Shown here one piece after another: positions 5,073 to 8,437 of a stretch of DNA of 8,437 nt. A program made the position numbers and the translations under genes. The stretch covers positions 1 to 8,437 of the forward strand of contig CANRLJ010000030.1 in assembly GCA_947631485.1 (NCBI GenBank), in the 5' to 3' direction. The notes beneath the pieces were generated by a model. The model was not told where the DNA came from and made no database searches. It saw nothing but the letters and a program-made list of their open reading frames with translations. Source of the stretch: an uncultured Clostridia bacterium (GTDB taxonomy: Bacteria; Bacillota; Clostridia; Christensenellales; UBA1242). Numbering within the stretch: the first letter of the stretch is position 1; each line of letters begins with the position of its first letter.

Positions 5073-7156
5073 TATTCGCTCCTATAAACTTTCAACACAT
5101 GCTTCAGGCTTGCAAAAGAATTTATTATGTTTTCAAGTTCGATCTTGTTTGAAATTGAAATGACAATCTCAAAGACAAGTTGGTCTTTTATTTCTTTGTA
5201 TGCAAACCCTCTCAACTTTCCTTTCAAGGCTCTTGCCGTGGTGTTTATTGAATTTACAACAGAATTCAAATTGTCTGTCTCAATTTTTATCACGGCAACA
5301 AAGTCGTTTGTCAAATCGTCTTGCCACTGCGCCTTAATCAGCCTTTCTGGCTCTAGATATTTGATGTTTGCGCAGTTTGCTCTGTGAATTGTCACGCCTC
5401 GTCCTCTTGAGATATATCCTATTATATCATCTCCGGTGACCGGAGTGCAACACCCAGCATATCGAATCAGCATGCCGCTGTCGCCATCAATCAAAATGCC
5501 GTCTTTATTTTTCTTTACTGTGATGTGGTTTTCCTTTATCTCAAAAGGTTTGTCCTTGTTGTAGAGGTTGACAATCCTTCCGATGATGCTTCCAATGGCA
5601 AGGCTTCCCGCTCCAATTTCGGCATACAACACATCAAGGTCCTCAATCATCAGGCTCTTTGCAATTTCCAGCAGATATTTTTCCTTTATGTCCTTTGCAA
5701 AGTTCAAATTTTTGGCCTTTAAGGCTTGCTCCAACATGTTTCTTCCAATTTTGATGTTTTCTTCCTTCAACTCGGTCTTAAAAAATGCCTTTATCTTGCT
5801 TCTGGCGCTTGATGTTTTGACAAAATTCAGCCAATCTCTTGAAGGCCCTTTGCTGTTTTGATTTGTGATAATCTCAACAACATCGCCATTTGAAAGTTTG
5901 GTGTTTATTGGCACAATCTTGCCGTTTATTCTTCCGCCAACGCAGGTGTTTCCGATGTCTGAGTGAATTGCATATGCAAAGTCCACAACGCTTGCCCCAA
6001 GAGGAAACTCCAAAACCTTGCCCTTTGGCGTTTGAACAAAAATCGACTCGCCATAAAGGTCAACTTTCAATGTTGCCAAAAAGTCATCTGGTGAAAGGCT
6101 TTCTGCCGAATCCAACATCTGCCTAAACCATGTCAATTTTTTGTCAAATTCGTTTTGTTTTCTGCTCTTTTCTTTGTAAATCCAATGGGCAGCAATGCCA
6201 TATTCGGCATGTTTGTGCATCTCAAAAGTTCTGATTTGAATTTCAAGCGGCCTGTCGTTGTCGGCAATGATTGTGGTGTGCAAACTTTGATAGCCATTTG
6301 GCTTTGGGTTTGCAATATAATCCTTAACCCTGCCCTGAATAGGTTTGTAGATTGCGTGAATCTTTCCAAACACAGCATAACAGTCTGCCACGGTCGGAAC
6401 AAGCACCCTCATGGCAATCAGGTCATACACCTTTCCCAAAGTTATGTTTTTCTTTACGAGTTTTTTATACACGCTGTAAAAATGTTTTTGGCGAAACTGA
6501 ATTTCTCCCTCAACTTCAAGTTCGTCCAAAATTTGTTGGAGTTTTCGTTTCGTGATTGCAATTTGCTTTTCATTTGCCTTGCTTTCCATAAGTGCATCCG
6601 CCTTGAACTGTGCAAACACATCTGGCTCCAGCAATTCAAAGCAGGTGTCCTCAAAATCATACTTAAACTTAACCAGCCCAAGTCTTTCTGCAAGTGGAGC
6701 AAAGATGTCTCTTATCATTTGGACAAAATTTTTGTCATCTTCCGACAAAGGAAGTTTTATGAGCTTGAGGTCATACAAAAGAGTTGCAAACTTAATGATG
6801 ACAACCCTCATATCTTGACAAATTGCAACAAACATCCTTCTTATTTCTTCCGCTTCCCCACCCTTTGTCAAAGAGGAGACATCTCTTAAAATCTTAAAGG
6901 TTTCATACAGTTTCTTTTGATTTTTTGTCAGATTCTTTGACAACTCGTCGGCTTCAACAGGTTTGACCTTAAAATATTGAAACAAAATATATGCAACAAG
7001 CACTTCGTCCTGAATATGATATTCAATCATCGTCTCGATGACAACATAAAGCCTTGGAAGGGTCAAATCTTCCAAACGAACATCATCGATAAGTTTTCTC
7101 TCTTTTTCAGTAAGATTGAAATTTTCTTCTATTGTCTTTAATATTTTTTCTCTCAT
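5072..7156 (-). CDS. rel: RelA/SpoT-family (p)ppGpp synthetase with a degenerate hydrolase domain
   Basis: Rel proteins transfer pyrophosphate from ATP to GDP/GTP on starved ribosomes; most Firmicute Rels also hydrolyse the product through an N-terminal HD domain. The 694 residues give: remnant HD domain (about 1-170), synthetase (about 200-330), TGS (about 362-432), helical region, CC/zinc-finger-like domain (C569, C570, H591, C595), and ACT (about 619-694). The synthetase is intact: R222, K224, H225, S228, D245 (YDLIAMR), the RVKD motif (276-279), GYQSLHTT (288-295), E305 (LEIQIRT). By hand alignment to the Streptococcus Rel enzyme, the HD residues are gone: H77-D78 become Q60-Y61, E81-D82 become V64-K65, D144 becomes T125, N148 becomes D129, and H53 falls near L33. 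The TGS His that stacks on the tRNA CCA end is N403. The ATG at 7156 overlaps the recJ stop (ATGA), with AGGAG 4 nt upstream. I infer synthesis only. Confidence 0.95.
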   Translation of the reverse strand: MREKILKTIEENFNLTEKERKLIDDVRLEDLTLPRLYVVIETMIEYHIQDEVLVAYILFQYFKVKPVEADELSKNLTKNQKKLYETFKILRDVSSLTKGGEAEEIRRMFVAICQDMRVVIIKFATLLYDLKLIKLPLSEDDKNFVQMIRDIFAPLAERLGLVKFKYDFEDTCFELLEPDVFAQFKADALMESKANEKQIAITKRKLQQILDELEVEGEIQFRQKHFYSVYKKLVKKNITLGKVYDLIAMRVLVPTVADCYAVFGKIHAIYKPIQGRVKDYIANPKPNGYQSLHTTIIADNDRPLEIQIRTFEMHKHAEYGIAAHWIYKEKSRKQNEFDKKLTWFRQMLDSAESLSPDDFLATLKVDLYGESIFVQTPKGKVLEFPLGASVVDFAYAIHSDIGNTCVGGRINGKIVPINTKLSNGDVVEIITNQNSKGPSRDWLNFVKTSSARSKIKAFFKTELKEENIKIGRNMLEQALKAKNLNFAKDIKEKYLLEIAKSLMIEDLDVLYAEIGAGSLAIGSIIGRIVNLYNKDKPFEIKENHITVKKNKDGILIDGDSGMLIRYAGCCTPVTGDDIIGYISRGRGVTIHRANCANIKYLEPERLIKAQWQDDLTNDFVAVIKIETDNLNSVVNSINTTARALKGKLRGFAYKEIKDQLVFEIVISISNKIELENIINSFASLKHVLKVYRSE

Positions 7157-8437
7157 TTTGCTCCTAGTGTGTTTTTTATCAGTGAAAGTTTGTTGTAAAG
7201 TGCAGATGATGACAACTCTTTTTTCACATTTGGAACTTGCTGAATAATCAAGCCGTCAGTTTCAATTTCTTTGATAAGCCCAAGTTGTTTAAACACCAAA
7301 TATGCAACATAAAAGGTGTCAAATCCAATTTTTCCTCTGTATTTGGAATAATAATCAATGATGGTGTTGCAGTGTGACATCTGCCTGCTTGTAAGCGTCT
7401 TGAAAACTCGGCCAAATGTCTCGCGCGAAAGGTCCAAAGAGTTGTATCTTTGATTATCAATGCTCTTGTCTAGTGGAAGCAGAATTTCCGCCTTTGAAAC
7501 TTTTGAAATTTCGCTTAAAAATCCCTCATCCAACACAGGCATCAAAAAGACAATTCGGTTGAAATTTTTTGCCCACTCAACGCCCACCGGTGAAAGCAAA
7601 AGGCTGTTGTAGCCGGTGCACATCTTGTCACAAATGCCAATGTGATATATGTTGTCTTTTGAATATTCCCTAGAAAAATTGACAAAGTCGTATGCCGAAT
7701 AGGTGACAAATGCCGTTCCAAACACCTCACTTTGAGTGCTTGCAACAAGTTTCAGTAAATCCGCCTTTGGATAGTAAGAAAATTTGCATCCGCTGTCGTC
7801 AAACAGCAGTTGTTGATATTGGAAAGGATATGTGAAAAAGTGTGCATTTTCAACAATAAAACTGCCCATATCAAAATCATCAACCACACCCTTTTTGCCT
7901 TCTCCCTGAATTTCAAATATGAAGTTTTTATATCTCGAAAATCTCAACCCGTTGCAATCTTTTACATAGTTAAAATATATCAGTTCAAGGTCATCAATCT
8001 TGATGTCGCAGTGAGTTGGGCTGTATTTTCTTGGAGTGATTTGAACGTTTTCGGCGCTAATCTTAAATTTTGGCCTTGGATTGTCGCAGCCAAATGGCTC
8101 AAGCAGTTGAAGTTCCTTCAAAAATCTCTCGGACAAATCTTCACTCTTAACTTCCATGTCATAATATTTGATTGGAATAAACACTTTGTCGCTGACATGC
8201 TCAAAAGCAAAGGCATTGACCCTGTTGCAAAACTCTTCATAATGTTCTCTCTTCAAGGTCAGCCCAGCTGCCATTGTGTGCCCGCCAAAAGTTTCCAAAA
8301 TGTCTTGAAGAGAAGAGAGAAGTTCGTGAATGTTGATGTCATCAATGCTTCGCCCAGAGCCATGAAGGGTGTCGCCCACCTGCGCAAACAAAAACACCGG
8401 CCGGCCATATTCCTCCACAAGACGTGCACACGCAATG
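7153..8437 (-). CDS. recJ: single-stranded-DNA exonuclease RecJ, C-terminal part (cut at right edge)
   Basis: RecJ degrades single-stranded DNA 5'-3' in recombinational and mismatch repair. The frame is open to the window edge; 427 residues are visible, starting IACARLVEEYGRPVF, which matches the RecJ segment before DHHA1 (GI-x-A-x-RLVE-x-y-x-RP). Counting from that Ile, DHHA1 has GSGRS at 26-30 and GGH (51-53) followed by MAAG. The OB-fold junction LEPFGCDNPRP (112-122) is a variant of the usual PFG-x-GNP-x-P, with Asp in place of the second Gly. The remaining 300 residues form the less conserved C-terminal domain. The catalytic DHH motifs lie outside the window, so activity cannot be judged. 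It ends in TGA inside ATGA, overlapping the rel start by 4 bases; the rel ribosome binding site lies in its last codons. In many Clostridia apt sits between recJ and rel; here it does not. Confidence 0.95.
   Translation of the reverse strand, partial: IACARLVEEYGRPVFLFAQVGDTLHGSGRSIDDINIHELLSSLQDILETFGGHTMAAGLTLKREHYEEFCNRVNAFAFEHVSDKVFIPIKYYDMEVKSEDLSERFLKELQLLEPFGCDNPRPKFKISAENVQITPRKYSPTHCDIKIDDLELIYFNYVKDCNGLRFSRYKNFIFEIQGEGKKGVVDDFDMGSFIVENAHFFTYPFQYQQLLFDDSGCKFSYYPKADLLKLVASTQSEVFGTAFVTYSAYDFVNFSREYSKDNIYHIGICDKMCTGYNSLLLSPVGVEWAKNFNRIVFLMPVLDEGFLSEISKVSKAEILLPLDKSIDNQRYNSLDLSRETFGRVFKTLTSRQMSHCNTIIDYYSKYRGKIGFDTFYVAYLVFKQLGLIKEIETDGLIIQQVPNVKKELSSSALYNKLSLIKNTLGAK

Noticed and set aside
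6155..6889. Plus-strand 244-codon open frame inside rel
   Set aside because: It lies wholly antisense to the conserved synthetase and HD-like region of rel, has no ribosome binding site seen, and its translation resembles no family.
7007..7018. H47-x-x-D50 (YHIQD) in Rel as a possible remaining HD motif
   Set aside because: The HD family needs adjacent His-Asp plus a downstream Glu-Asp. These residues are not adjacent, and they align just before the real HD position, which here is Gln-Tyr.
7153..7156. TGA read as Trp (Mollicutes-type code)
   Set aside because: TGA ends recJ and the acetyltransferase at their expected places, and Trp residues in these proteins use TGG.

Overview
The window looks like a chromosomal piece of a low-GC, spore-former-like Firmicute, probably of the Clostridia. 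The evidence is: strong AGGAG-type ribosome binding sites on nearly every gene; family versions typical of Firmicutes (HemZ-type radical SAM protein, Rel of the RXKD class); a collagen-like GPTGAT protein of the kind found on spore surfaces; and a recJ - rel - hemZ gene order. TGA is used as a normal stop (recJ and the acetyltransferase), so the standard bacterial code applies. The genus cannot be told from the sequence.

Layout, left to right. Positions 1-346 hold the N-terminal part of a minus-strand collagen-like gene that runs off the left edge. It is divergent from a small plus-strand GNAT-type acetyltransferase gene (469-969), and the 122 bp between them carry a good sigma-A-type promoter and a small palindrome. 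The acetyltransferase gene and pnp converge on a shared A/T-flanked hairpin terminator (990-1018). All the rest is on the minus strand, in transcription order: the C-terminal part of recJ (cut at the right edge), rel, a HemZ-type radical SAM gene, rpsO and pnp. recJ/rel and rel/hemZ overlap by 4 and 1 bases, so these three form a tight, translationally coupled operon. rpsO has its own promoter and a leader of about 86 nt. A hairpin terminator follows rpsO, and pnp has its own promoter just after it.

How the genes fit together. rpsO (ribosomal protein S15) and pnp (RNA degradation) are a classic pair. Rel makes (p)ppGpp, the stringent-response alarmone. RecJ is a DNA-repair exonuclease. HemZ-type proteins are radical SAM enzymes of uncertain role, often annotated as coproporphyrinogen oxidases.

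The most interesting point is Rel. Its synthetase half keeps the catalytic residues and the RVKD motif typical of two-way (synthesis plus hydrolysis) enzymes. Its N-terminal HD hydrolase half has lost essentially every metal-binding and catalytic residue, and the conserved His of the TGS domain that reads the tRNA 3' end is an Asn. This looks like a synthetase-only Rel that arose independently of proteobacterial RelA. Second in interest are the collagen-like gene, which is easy to miss because its opposite strand is also open, and two promoters placed so that the mRNA leader would be only about 10-11 nt long.
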